Assembly (NCBI GenBank): GCA_964030785.1
Contig: OZ034967.1
Coordinates: 69,627,113 to 69,691,112, forward strand
Source: Siderastrea siderea
Taxonomy: Eukaryota; Cnidaria; Anthozoa; Scleractinia; Rhizangiidae
Length of the DNA stretch: 64,000 bases
Reading direction: 5' to 3'
Shown one piece after another: positions 44,555 to 57,199 of this stretch (position 1 is the stretch's first letter; every line of letters begins with the position of its first letter). The notes beneath the pieces were generated by a model. The model was not told the origin of the DNA and searched no databases. It saw nothing but the letters and a program-made list of their open reading frames with translations. A program made the position numbers and the translations under genes.

Positions 44555-46740
44555 AGTCAAGCCCCGTTTAGCAGCATGCAGTCCCTAAGCAGAGATTCCA
44601 CAAAGTGCAACACGTTAAACATGAACTCTATGACATTGTAGAGTCTTTTGGGTTAATCACTCCTTTAAATTCAAATAATTCTTAAACCCAAACTGCATAT
44701 TTGGGGAGAAATCACAGAATGGCATTAAAATAAGAAAATGATTTTGAAAGGCATCAAGAATAGTAACATTTAGAGTCTATAAACATTTGCTCTTCATCTG
44801 GAGCGTAAGTTTTAGAACCTTGCTTGTAAATGAAAAAGTTAAGCAAATGTCTTTTAATCCACTTTAATTAACAATGTGTGGTTTGCCAAATTTGCATAGT
44901 GTTCACGCATCTCAACACCTGAGTAGAAGTTGCTAACAGTATTAAATCAAAAATAAAATCGATCTTAAAATAAAAAGAATTTTTTCTTCTGCAGTTGCGA
45001 CGTAATGGAGAAATTGTAGTTTTAGGTTATCAACCAATAAACTTACTCCCCATTGGTTTCCTATCAAAATGGAATGACTACAATCTTTTATTTTAAATGA
45101 TACTTTAGCAAATTGCCAAGCAGTGGAATGTATGGCACAAACTAAGATAGAAGCAAATCTATGCACAGTCTTATGGACATACTTGAATGACAGAAGACCG
45201 AAAATGACTCTCCTAATATTTAGCTACTTTTCAATTTTGGTGACTGGCAGAGGAATCCTTCTCTTTGTATCGTGATCACCAAATTCAGAACAATTACGGA
45301 TGGCTGAGCAACAAAGGATTCAGTGTTGTTTACAATAAAGCTCTGTTATTTTCGCAGTCGAGTAGTGCGTTTGCATTTATCATTACTATATCCCGTTGTC
45401 TTTAATTATAGCAAATTGAACCAAACATGGATTTTTTTTTTTCAACCAAAGATCTTAAATAGGATATTGAAACTGATTAAGAAATGACTGCTAATTATTG
45501 TTGGGCTTTTCGCATGATTAGCCCTTGTAATGAATGTTTCTTTGTCGTAAGAAAGATCTTCAGCATTGAGAAGCTAATTTGGGGTTGTTCCAGAAGAGGT
45601 GGTAGAAAATTTAGATCTCAACTATATCAGCTAATACCCAAAAACTGAAAAATCAGTAGAAAGACAAGCGTCGCTTTTTCTTCGAAATCAAACCTTGTCC
45701 AGTTTTATTTAATAGCTGTTCCATCGATTATGGCATATACGAAGAAAGAAATATCATTTCATTAGGTAAAACCACCCCAGTTCTTTTTGGAGGGTGCTCA
45801 AAACAACCTACAGTAGATGATGGTTCCGATTGATTTGTTAATTTGTTTCTTCAATCCATTCCATATTTGTGATGGAAATTCTGGTGTGTCGTTATGGTTC
45901 ACCGATGGGTAATCTTTTATTAACAACGGAACAGTCGCTCTCGGTATTCACTGACAGAGCCCTTTCAAGCCGACAACTTGAGACGGGGGTGCGATTTTCT
46001 TCTTTAACTGACCCTCTTCGCTGCTACTAGCGCAGCAACCATCAAACTGATTGAAAAAGGTAGGGATAGTTAGTTTGGGCAGGCGCGCAATGATGAAATC
46101 TTTACAAAACTGCCCTCTTAATTTTGTTCAGTTCTTTAGACGAAAATATGGAGACAAAACTACTGGAACGTGAAGTAACTGAAACATATTTTCAAATTAC
46201 AAAAATCACTTTAACTAGGTCAAGACACGGTCAGCAACATGGAAGCGTATGAGTAGAGTTTTCACAAAGTTTCGTCAATCACTCCTATATTCTCAAATGA
46301 GATTCTTTAACCCTAAACTGTCTATACTTGGAAGATCAGCCAAGCATATTAACAGCTAGGGAGAAATTACGAAATGGCATTTAAATACGAACAGCTTCAG
46401 TTGTACACTATCAACTTTTATCCTTCATCTGCTGGTTACACAGTCCCTAGAAGCCTTGTAGCAAACGAAAAGTATACGTAAACGTTTTCTAGCCTAGCTT
46501 GAAGCAATCAGCACTATGCAGTTTGCTAAATGATCGCATCCGCTAAATTCTTACCTTTGTCTAACGTACAATCTTATTAGAATCCCAGATTAACCTCTCA
46601 GAGTTTAAATTATCAGTAAATTCCCAACCTGTTATTCCTAACTGCTGTTTGTCTCCTACTGAGTGTAACTTGCTCCGTAGCTGCATAATTGTTCATGCAA
46701 TGTCATGCATAGTTGTGCATAGTTGTTCATGCAGTATTAC
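44555..46740. repeat. Duplicated block A of the array
   Basis: Matches 49714-50374 plus 55211-56500 (for example AGCAGCATGCAGTCCCTAAG and CAAAGGATTCAGTGTTG). It preserves the uninterrupted insertion site of the transposon at 45189-45196. Confidence 0.8.
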
Positions 46741-49700
46741 TAAAAAAATAAAATCGATCAGTCGCATTTAATAACTGTTCCATCGAATATGGCATATACA
46801 GAGAAAGAAGTACGATTTCAGTGAATAATAAAGAAAAAAAACTGATAAATTTGACAAAATCACTCCCGTGCTTCTTGGAGTGTGTCAAAAACAACTTGAG
46901 TGTGCCACTTATTTTGGTGGTGTTTCTTTTATCCCATTCCACCATTTGTGATGAAAATTCTGGTGTGTCGCTATGGTCCACCGGTAAGTGTTCTTTCAAT
47001 AACAAGGTAAGTCACTCCCTCTATTCACTAGGAGAGTTCATTCAAGCTGTCAACTCGGAGACGGCAACGTGAATTTCTTCTTGAATAGATTCTCTTCACC
47101 ATTTATACTTGTGCAGGGGGAAAAAACCATCAAACTTATTGAAAGAGGTAGGGTAATTAACTTTGGCTGCATGGCAAGCAAAGATGCCATCTTAACAAAA
47201 CTGCGTTCTTAATTTCAATTGTTCAGTTCTTATGCACGAAAATGTGAACTCAAAGCTATTGAAACGTTCTGAAAAGAATACATTTCCATTATGTATATCA
47301 CAGAAATACTTGAACTAAAGAAGGCCGCTGTCTGCAGGTGGTAAGTAGTTTTCCACAAACTGTAACACATATTAAACTCCATGGACTTTGACTTTCCTTG
47401 GGATTAGTTACTCCTTTATTGTCAAATAAAACTTTGACCTGAACTGCGTTCTTTGAAAGTCAACCAAGCATATTATTATCTGGCAGAAGTCACGGAATGA
47501 CATTCAAATAAGAAAACGTTTCAAAAGGAATCACGAACCGCAGCATTCGCGGACTAAGAACATTTCTTCTTCATGTGCTCTTAATGTTTTGGTTTCATCT
47601 CTATCTTGCTGTGTGTAACTCGCTCTTCTCAGTTGTTCACACGTAACACGTCAGCAATAATAGCGTAAGAAAATGGGGAAACTACAGTGAAGAAAAGGAA
47701 AACTATGTTCTTAAAACAGTGTTGAATCAAAACTAAAATCGATCTTATTTTAAAAAAGTACCTACAACATCAAACAAACAACAAACAATGTTCGTACTGC
47801 ACATTGCAAAATGTCCACAATCCGTTTTAAAAGCGTAACTGTAGAATGTATGGCATAAGGGTAGAAGGAAGCCATGTACAGCGCCGAATGATCGAAGAGG
47901 ACTCTCCTAATTTGCAAGCTAATTCTTTGAAGTTTTGTTTATTAACAGAGGAATCCCTCTCTTCGTATCGAGATCTCCAAATTCAAAAGAATTACGGATG
48001 GCTGAGCACTCAACAAAGCATTTGTTGTTTACAATGAAGTTTTGTTATTCTCACCCTTGAATCCTGTGTTTGCATTTATCATTACAAACCAAACAGGGAA
48101 TTTTCAGGGGCACCTAATGGTTCGTTTCGGGGAATATTTATTTGGAAGGCCTAAATCGCCTGAGACATTCCGATTTAATTCCAGTGGAAACTAGAGATTT
48201 CTTTCGCGAAACATCACCTCGGACTTTCGTAACGAGAGGACTTATTAAATCCTATTGTTTTCGGAGGGACAAATATGAAAGATAAGGGCAGCTAGCACTT
48301 TCGGAGAGACATCAGCAGCTCGGAAATTCGGCAGATAGGATTCTGTTTCCTAAAAGTTTCTGCGCTCTAAATGTTCAGCTGAAAACTCCGAACAGATCAA
48401 TCTGTATAAGCTTCCACGAAGATGCCTTTCAAAAGTTCTGAAACAATCTAAGAAAGCAGAAAATGATATTTCAAGTATTTTGCTAAAATTTTCTCTCTGG
48501 GTACACCTTTTTTTTTAGTATAGGTCTTAAACTGGACGTTACAACTTATTAAGAAATGAATAACAATTATCTCCGTGCTTTTAGCATGCTTAGCATGTTT
48601 CTTGCTTGGTCGCAAATGAGCCATGACTTGTTGTAGGAAACATCTTCAACATTAACAAGGTTCTTTGGGGCAATTCCAGAAGAGATGGTCATGAATTCAA
48701 ATTCAACTATATCGGCTACTAACCACCAAAAATTCGTGGGTAAAAGCGTGAGTTTTACTTCGAAATCAAAATATGTCCAGTCGTATTTAGGTAGCTGACT
48801 TTCATTGAATATGGCATATACGGAGAAAGAAGTATCATTTCACTGAAAGTGATTAATGAAAAATAAATTGGATGAAACTACTCCCGTTCTTCTTGGAGTC
48901 TGATGAAAACAACATTCAAAAGCATGTTTCGATTGTTTTGTTAATTTGATTCTTTTATCCCATTCCGTCATTTGCGATGGAAATTCTGGTGTGTCGTTAT
49001 GGTATACCTATAGGTGACCTTTTATAACAACGGATGAGTCACTCCCTGTATTCAGTAGGAGCACACGTTCAAGCCGACAACTTGACACGGCAGCGTGAAT
49101 TTCTCTCTCTTCACCATTACTTGTCCAGCGGATTCAACAATCAAACGGATTGAAAGAAGTAGGATAATTAGCTTGGGCTGGCAAGCAAAGATGCAATCTT
49201 AACAAAACTGCCCTCTTAAACGAAGATATGATCTCTTTCTTCGAATCGTGATCACCAAATTCAAAAGAAATATGGATGGTTGATTATGCAATCAGTAAAT
49301 TCCTAACTTGATATAAAGCGGTCTTTTGCTGTTCTCTGTCTCCTGCTGTGTGTAACTTGATTAGTTGCATAGATGTTCACGCATCTACACGCCCACAAAA
49401 ATTATGTGAGAAAACAGAGAAATACAGAGAAATTTCGGCGCAACTAACTTTAAACTGCACCCGGTAAGGATAATTCTTCGCAATTTGTGTAATTAACTGA
49501 AAAATTTGCTTCGTATCGGGTTTGTCACTTCTTTATTTTCAAATCCAGCTTTAACCTAAACTGCGTTCTTTGAAAATCAGCCAAGCACATTAATATCTGG
49601 GGAGAAATCACGGAATGAAATGCTTTTGAAAAATGTTTTTGAAAGGAATCATGAACTGCAACAGTTATACACTATCAATATCTATTCCTCGTCTGTTACG

Positions 49701-50477
49701 CCTAAACAAAGTCATACCCCGTTTAGCAGCATGCAGTCCCTAAGAAGAGATTCCACAAAGTGCAACACATTAAACTCCATGGGGTTGTACAGTCTTCTGG
49801 GTTAATCACTCCTTTATATTCAAATGAGACTTAAACCCAAACTGCATACTTTGAAGGTCAACGAAGCATATTAACATTTGGGGCGAAATCAAAGAATGGC
49901 ATTAAAATAAGAAAATGAGTTTGAAAGGCATCAAGAATAGTAACATTTAGAGTCTATAAACATTTACTCTTCATCTCGAACGTACGTTTTAGAACCTTGC
50001 TTGTAAATGAAAAAGTTAAGCAAATGTCTTTTAATCCACTTTAATTAACAATGTGTGGTTTGCCAAATTTTGCATAGTGTTCACGCATAACAACACCTGA
50101 GCAGAAGTTGCTAACAGTATTAAATCAAAATAAAATCGATCTTAAAATAGAAAGGATTTTTTTCTTCTGCAGTTTCGACGTAATGGAGAAATTTTAATTT
50201 TAGGTTATCAACCAACAAACTTACTCCCCATTGGTTTCCTATCAAAATGGAATGACTACAATCTTTTGTTTTAAATGATACTTTAGCAAATTGCCAAACA
50301 GTGCAATGTATGGCACAAACTAAGATAGAAGCAAATCTATGCACAGTCTTATGGACGTACTTGAATGACAGAAGCAGGAGGGAGGGTGCGTCTCCAAGGC
50401 AACTGCTGGTTCAGTCCTCACTGCCAGTATGACGTCACGTCTCGCTTCGGTGACATTCAAAATGGCGGCGAAAGTTC

Positions 50478-50723
50478 GTGGTCGACGAGGCGGATAAAAT
50501 TGTAGAATTTCTCATGGATATGTTGAATAATGTTATTAGATTTGGCGATAATAAGATTCCTATTGTAATAGAAATCCAGAATTTGGTACCTTTGTTTGAT
50601 GAAACATTCAGAAGTGTGATGAATTTTAAGGATTCCTTTCTATCGTCGAGCAAATCTGCCGAGCAGTCATATCAACCGGTCAGACTTTCGAGGGCCAGTG
50701 CACAGCAAGTTGGAGGTGTTTAG
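50478..50723 (+). CDS. Unknown ORF at the left end of the transposon
   Basis: An 81-codon plus-strand frame (MVDEADKIVEFLMDMLNNVI, later LSSSKSAEQSYQPVRL) begins near the subterminal repeat, overlapping a CAAAATGGCGG motif. No domain recognised. The acidic, amphipathic start could be a first exon of a transposon gene, but no splice partner was identified. Confidence 0.3.
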   Translation: MVDEADKIVEFLMDMLNNVIRFGDNKIPIVIEIQNLVPLFDETFRSVMNFKDSFLSSSKSAEQSYQPVRLSRASAQQVGGV

Positions 50724-51202
50724 ACCCAGCAATAGGAGGTTCGTCAAAGGGTATACTAGGCTTTGAGTATCTCTAATTTTAGCTCTTCATTGCCGATGGT
50801 TTGCCATATCAATCCCTTCAAAGTTCGTTTAGTGGCAGCGCAGAAAGAGCAGCTGAATGGCAGGTATTGTTGAGTGTTGATATTTTTTTTGTTTTACTAT
50901 ATTTTACAGTGTAGGGCATACCCTGTAATTCTGTAACTTATTCCCGAAAAAAAAACAGTTATGGTAAATTATTCTGTGTGTGAAGCAAGTCTGGTCGTAG
51001 TTATGCACTGTAGTGTTGTACATAAGCTTAATATTATTATATTTATATAAACTAAGTAGGCTACTCAACATGCCTTTCCTCAATGCAAATTTGTCTTATG
51101 CAGTCTTAAGAGTCAGTGAAATTCATCATTATCCGACGTAAAGTATGATGCATCCAAAGAAAAGTTATAAGCCAGTGGTCAGGGCGTTTAGTGTGTACAA
51201 GT

Positions 51203-51676
51203 CTACAGTACATGTGTTGTATGTGTTGTACTTTGTGTTTGGGTAACCATTTGGTGTAGGTTTTTGGCCCTGGTAATAAGTTCAGCACGAGATAGTCTGC
51301 TGAGATTAACATGGGAGTCATGAGCTGGTTTGGATCGTGTACTCTCAGGAGGAGGTTGTTTTTGCAAACGCATGTCAGACCTTAGAAAAACCTGGCATTC
51401 ATGACATCTTACTTTTGATTCATTAACTAGAATGTGAGAACACCTGGTGCTTCTTATTTTTCCATCAACAATTGACCTTTGAGAGTCAACTTGGTATAAG
51501 GAGACGTGTTCTTTTCTTTCAGCAGTGTTAATCATTGTTGGATCGTTTATTCCAGGACAAACACGTAAGTCTTCAGTTGTTTTGACTACCATTTGTTGTG
51601 CAGTTTTAAGAATGTTTGGATGAAAGATGAACTGCGGAAGTTCCCCATAATTCACTTTGTTCCCCATGATGTGCAC
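51203..51676 (-). CDS. Cysteine-rich transposon ORF
   Basis: This 157-codon minus-strand frame contains YGELPQFIFHPNILKTA, TTEDLRVCPGINDP and IRSTRCSHILVN, with CHEC about ten residues on, then a Ser/basic tail (SHVNLSRLSRAELITRAKNL). I associate this C...CxxC layout with uncharacterised proteins of cnidarian DNA transposons, from memory of the pattern only. It may be one exon of a larger gene with the ubiquitin-like ORF upstream on the same strand. No catalytic DDE/D motif is visible. A function is not assigned. Confidence 0.45.
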   Translation of the reverse strand: MHIMGNKVNYGELPQFIFHPNILKTAQQMVVKTTEDLRVCPGINDPTMINTAERKEHVSLYQVDSQRSIVDGKIRSTRCSHILVNESKVRCHECQVFLRSDMRLQKQPPPESTRSKPAHDSHVNLSRLSRAELITRAKNLHQMVTQTQSTTHTTHVL

Positions 51677-51988
51677 TGTAAAATGACAAATGTTATGTGT
51701 TGCAGTTGGCAGGTGTAAGGGAAGGAAAAAGGTTATTTCTTTCTAGTTAGGTATTTGAACACTATTCGTTACATTTGGCTCAGTAAGAACAACCTTGAGA
51801 CTGTTATCGGTTGTTTTCAAATTTTAAAATGTGATGACATGGAGAACAGATTGAAAGATTGTGTATGCATTTGATTGCAAGGGCTCTGAGAGATTTTCTC
51901 CAGAAGCATAGCATCCCCCAGTTTTGTTGGCTGTGAGCCTTTGGTCTTCCAGAGGTTGTAGAGACCCTTTTGTAAAAATCCCTGCTTT

Positions 51989-52171
51989 TTATTTTGAAAT
52001 CATGGGCAACTCAAATTTAGCTTCTGGTTCATCAGAGATTTGACTGGAAGTGAAGCTTCTTGTGTGTGGTGATGGATTGGAACATTTTTGTGTCTCTTCA
52101 AACATAGCTTGAGCTTTCATGTACGTATCCTGTGTTTCGACAGATCTCAAAAAGAATGGCTGATATGACAC
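51989..52171 (-). CDS. Small unknown ORF between the transposon ORFs
   Basis: 60 codons, polar (TYMKAQAMFEETQKCSNPS, later SQISDEPEAKFELPMISK). No domain recognised. It lies on the same strand as the two ORFs around it and could be another exon. Confidence 0.25.
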   Translation of the reverse strand: MSYQPFFLRSVETQDTYMKAQAMFEETQKCSNPSPHTRSFTSSQISDEPEAKFELPMISK

Positions 52172-52608
52172 ACATATGTAACTTACTTTAGATTCTTCAT
52201 TTGAATCTTTAGCTTGATAAAGGTCATTGTGAAAATCAGTTTTATTTCCAGTTTGCTCATCTAGAAAGTTACATGCTACCGTAAACAGGTTGTTGAGTAC
52301 ATTTATCTTGTGTTTATTGCAGGGAATGTCACTGGAATGACAGACTTCATTTCTGCACTGTGAACATTACACAATGCATGGATTGACCTTTAGAATACCA
52401 CGCTAGGCATCACTTCCAGATTTTGATGAACTTTTACCCTTTGCAGGCTTGTGCCCTCTGGATGTTAAACTGGCATAGTGTTTATCACACACCCTTCGAT
52501 TCTTAACATTTTTCCATATCACCAGTTAGGTCTTGAGGGCTTCACTTAATTTCATACCTCCCAATTAGGCTGTGAAATTTGCAAGTGCCTGTATCATTTT
52601 TGCGCCCC

Positions 52609-52893
52609 TTAAGTTAAAGTTAAACGCTCATTCATAATTACAGCCCCGGATATTTCTTTTAATGACACAAAGTCATGTAAAGGTTTACCACTGGTTGATA
52701 GCCTGTATAAATCACTTGTTATGTTAAATTTGGAATTCACTTGTGATCTCAAGTTAAAGACAGTTGCATATGGTGCGAAGGTAAAAGAGTGTGATTTTCC
52801 TGTTATATCTATAACTAAAATACATTGTAGATGTAACAAACCTTTTTGACCTGAACACCATACTGAAGAAAATGCCAGGGTGGTGAAGTTCAA
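52609..52893 (-). CDS. Ubiquitin-like domain ORF in the transposon
   Basis: This is a 94-codon minus-strand frame. From about residue 25 the order of segments follows ubiquitin: ILVIDITGKSHSF (beta hairpin), ATVFNLRSQVNSKFNI (helix, as in TIENVKAKI), LYRLSTSGKPLHD (as in QRLIFAGKQLED) and MNERLTLT. The frame then ends. Shifting by one base gives NLRGAKM, close to the LRGG end of ubiquitin, so a small indel probably broke the junction. Residues before ILVID look unrelated and may include intron sequence. The similarity is by eye. The role could be a fused or separate modifier of a transposon protein. Confidence 0.5.
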   Translation of the reverse strand: MNFTTLAFSSVWCSGQKGLLHLQCILVIDITGKSHSFTFAPYATVFNLRSQVNSKFNITSDLYRLSTSGKPLHDFVSLKEISGAVIMNERLTLT

Positions 52894-53692
52894 TCATTTT
52901 TATACAAGGATTTAACTTAACAGCGTACCAAGGGAAAGGTACAAAACAGGGAGCAACAAATGGTCTCTAGGATGAGTGGAGCTAGCATAAAAGCTTTCAC
53001 CAACTGTTGTTACAAAAAACCAAATATGGAACTGCCAGAAATTGATAGGGTAGAGCAGATATGGTCAGAATGAGAGAAGTGGCTGCTAAGTAAAAGGGAA
53101 CAGAATGGCCTACTACCAGAGTTTGATTTGTTGCAAGAGTTAACAAGACGCTGTAGTACAGTAAAAGACATGTAACCATAACATGTAGTAAAAAGAAAAA
53201 CTTTTGATGCTAGATTCCAAAAATATTGCACAAGGGAGAATTTGGATAGTGACTTGAAATGTAAACAAGTCTTATAAAGAGGTTCAGGCAGTTATAAATT
53301 AACACAATTTAATATTAACAACAGCAGGAAAGAAGATAATCTCCAATAAATAATTTTGTGTTTGGCTATACTTTACAATGTGCTTTGAACAAGTTTTGCA
53401 CATGATTTCCCAGTTCGTGAGGACAATGATTGTAAGTACAGTACAAACAAAAGTAATGGTTGAATAAAATAAATTTGACAGGAGAGTGGGATAAAATTGC
53501 ATTGTTTTAAACTGTTGCATAACATCAGTAACAGTGCCCCCTGAAGCACACCCAAATTTGAATCAATTTGTCTGAGGAACACTTGCCCCACTCCACTGGC
53601 ATGGCATTTTTTAATTGGAATTTGGCGTGAACTTGAAGTGATGTAAAGGCTATGAGGCAGCCTTGCAATGTTTGGAAAGGCTTTTGAAATAG

Positions 53693-53802
53693 TAGCCTGC
53701 GAGCAAGCTCTCTCTGGCGGGTGGGGGCGCAATAGAGGGAAACCTCTTTCCATCTTTCCCTCTATTGCGCCCCCACCCCCGAGGGAGCTTGCTCGCAGGC
53801 TA
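53693..53802. mobile_element. 110-bp hairpin MITE nested in the transposon
   Basis: Near-perfect inverted arms of about 45 bp begin TAGCCTGCGAGCAAGCT and end with its complement, around a short loop (AACCTCTTTCCATC). TTGAAATAG flanks both sides (53684-53692, 53803-53811), a 9-bp target-site duplication as made by Mutator-like elements. Confidence 0.8.
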
Positions 53803-56800
53803 TTGAAATAGCTCCCATTACAACATGACTGTACAGAACAGATGCCACAAGATACACAAAGAAATGGCATTCATGGAAAAAACAAGCAATGTTAAATACT
53901 AAATCATACAGCAAAATTGTCATCACCAAAATTAAAAGAAATACCTCTTTATAATCAATAATTTGTTTCTTTATATTTTCTGCCAAATAATAATTGTTGA
54001 CATTACAATAATATTACATCAATATTGTGTACTTTTCTTTTAATTATTATTATATAGAACTATCTTATTATAATAAAAACTATTTTTCTTGTTTTTTGCT
54101 TTCTTATGAAATAATTCTATTCAGCAAATTAAAAGCTGTGATTTTTATGTCATTTTGTTGTCACACTTGTGTGTTCAACACCAGACTTGAGAATATTATA
54201 TACACTAAATTTGACAACCAAATACAACTTATTTCCGAAGGGACGCTGTTCAAAAAAGAAACAATGAAACAATTTTAAAGGCCACGCAAGCGCAACACCA
54301 CACGATGACAACAGCAAAACTAACCTGCGATCAGGCCGAATTTTAGCATCGCTCCCATATTCTCTTACGTTGGTTTTTCGTTTCGCCCGTCCCGCCTGAA
54401 TGTTTCCCCGAGCGAAACGAAAATAGAGCCTGATCACAGGTTACAGCAAAACAACCGCTACAATATTTTCATCGCAGGAATTTAGCAACAATTAAGCCAC
54501 ATGGATCAAAATTAACGCACAATCAATATTTTAAAAAGATTGCCTTAACCAGTGTAAAAGCCCACAAATTTAAAAACAAAAAAACGAAGATAATTAACAC
54601 AAGGACAGTCAGACAGGAGATTGAAGACAGTCAACGAAAGTAGGTACTCACAAAGAGACAGAAATCGTTCACACCGCTGTGAAATTCGGAGGGAAATCAA
54701 GAAATCAACCATAGCCCACACTCAAACGGATTGATATGGAGAACGGCTGCTTCAATCCGTAAAAAAATATATCGAAGTTAAACGTGTGTGATCAGTGAAT
54801 AAAACCTCCTATGCTGAAGACTATTCGTTGCGTATTTAAGAGAAGAAACGTCACTGATTTATGTTGACCTTGCTAGTCCCGCAAAAAAGATGGCGGTCCC
54901 GCCACAAAGCCCTCGACACAAATTAACAAAATTACACAATTACGCACACAAAACACTGCAACAGTTTATACAAACAGATAAAAGCAACAACAAAGCTCAC
55001 ACACTTACGATCAAATTAGCGAACAATAGCGATATTAGCCTAGAGTTTTGTCTCTTCTTGACCTCTGTTGTTCTTGCTTCAATGGCGTCCTACGCTGAAT
55101 CTGCACAAGCGACACGAAGCTCTTGCCCGTTGCTATGTGACGTCACACTGGCAGGCGGAGTGGGTCAAGAAACGTAATTGGAAAACAATAGAGACACCCC
55201 CTCCCTCCTGGACAGAAGACCGAAAATGACTCTGCTAATATGTAGCTACTTTTCAATTTTGGTGACTGGCAGAGAAATCCTTCTCTTCGTATCGTGATCA
55301 CCAAATTCAGAACAATTACGGATGGCTGAGCAACAAAGGATTCAGTGTTGTTTACAATAAAGCTCTGTTATTTTCGCAGTCGAGTAGTGCGTTTGCATTT
55401 ATCATTACTATATCCCGTTGTCTTTAATTAAAGAAAATTGAACCAAACATGGATTTTTTTCAACTAAAGATCTTAAATTGGATATTGAAACTTATTAAGA
55501 AATGACTGCGAATTATTTTTGGGCTTTTCGCATGATTAGCCCTTGTAGTGAATGTTTCTTTGTCGTAAGAAAGATCTTCAGCATTGAGAAGCTAATTTGG
55601 GGTTGTTCCAGGAGAGGTGGTCGTAAATTTAGATCTCAACTATATCAGCTACTACCCAAAGACTGAAAAATCAGTAGAAAGACAAGTGGAACGTTTCCTT
55701 CGAAATCAAACCTCGTCCAGTCGTATTTCAGTAATAGCTGTTCCATCGAATATGGCATATACAGAAAAAGAAATATCATTTCATTAGGTAAAACCACTCC
55801 CGTGCTTCTTGGAGGGTGTTCAAAACAATCTACAGTAGAATGTCCCGATTGACTTGCTAATTTGTTTCTTTAATCCATTCCATCATTTGTGATGGAAATT
55901 CTGGTGTGTCTTTATGATTCACCGATGGGTGATCTTTTATTAACAATGAATGAGTCACTCTCTGTATTCATTGGAAAAAGCCCATTCAAGCTGACAACTT
56001 GCGACGGCTACGAGTGCAGCATACACAAATACAACCATCAAACTGATTGAAAAAGGTAGGGATGATTGGCTACTTTGAAATCACCAAATGATATTCAAAT
56101 ATGAAATTTTGATAGGAATCACGAACCGCAACAGTTGTGCGCTATTAACATTTTTCCTTCATCAGTTACGCAATTCTTAGAAGCATTATAGCAAACGAAA
56201 AAGTTACGTAACTGTTTTTAGCCTAGCTTGAAGTAATCGCCACTACGTAGTTTGCCGAATGATCACATCCTCAAAATTCTTGCCTTTGTTTTTAAAAGTA
56301 CAATCTTATTAGGTTCCCGGGTTATCCTCCCAGAATTCCTAACTTGACAAAAAGTTGTCTTTTTCTATTGTGATACTCCAGACTGTGTTTAACTTGCTCA
56401 GTTGCATCATTGTTCATGCATCTGAACCCGCCAGCAATAATTTTATGAGAAAAAAGAAAAGATATACACATTTGTTGACAGCGTTAGTTAAAAAATAAAA
56501 TCGATCTTAATAAAAGGGTTTATCTCTATCGAAATTTCGACGAAACTGACTGCGCTTCAAGCTACACTCGCTAAAAAGGAGAAAGTATCATTTCAGTAGA
56601 AAAAATTGTTAATAAAACTGAGGAATTAGGCAAAACCACTCTGGTGCTCAGTCCGATCATTTTGTTAATTTGTTTCTTTCGTCCCATTCCATCATATGCG
56701 ACGAAAGTTCTTGTGGTCGTTATGGCTCAGCGATAAGCGTTCTTTTGTTTTTATGAACAAGGTAAGTCACCCCCTTTATTCACTAGGAGAGCCCATTCAA

Positions 56801-57199
56801 GCTGACAACTTGAGACGGCAAAGTAAATTTCTTCTTTAATAGAATCACTTCACCGTTTATACTTATGCAGCGGGAAAAAGCATTAAACTTATTAAAGGGG
56901 GAGGGATAATTAGCTTGGGCTGGCAAAACAAGATGCCTTTTTAACAGAACCGCGCTTAAAATGTGAACACAGAACTATTAGAACGTTCTGAAAAGAATAC
57001 ATTTCCATATTACAGAAATTACTTGAACTAAATAAAGCGACGGTCAGCACCATGCTGGCGGTAAATAGGGTCTTCACAAACTGTAACACATATTTAACTC
57101 CATGGACTTGTCTGACTTTTGCTTTCCTTTGGATTAGCTAATCCTTTACTTTCAAGCAAATCTTCAACCTGAACTACGTTCTTTGAACATCAACCAAGC

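Larger units (their letters stand above)
50375..55210. mobile_element. 4.8-kb DNA transposon with 8-bp target-site duplication
   Basis: The element starts CAGGAGGGAGGG and ends CCCTCCCTCCTG (terminal inverted repeats about 20 bp, imperfect inside). Subterminal TGCCAGTATGACGTCAC (50424) and its near complement at 55138-55154 also pair. GACAGAAG lies on both sides (50367-50374 and 55211-55218), and the duplicated block at 45189 has a single GACAGAAG with no insert, an empty site. An 8-bp duplication and CA ends fit hAT or P-type superfamilies. It holds minus-strand ORFs (ubiquitin-like, cysteine-rich) and a nested hairpin MITE, but no recognisable transposase catalytic core. Confidence 0.85.

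Noticed and set aside
44040..56760. CDGNSGVSLWFTD as a repeated coding exon
   Set aside because: The copy at 55891 has an in-frame stop and upstream frames are not conserved between copies. Kept only as a hypothesis in the findings.
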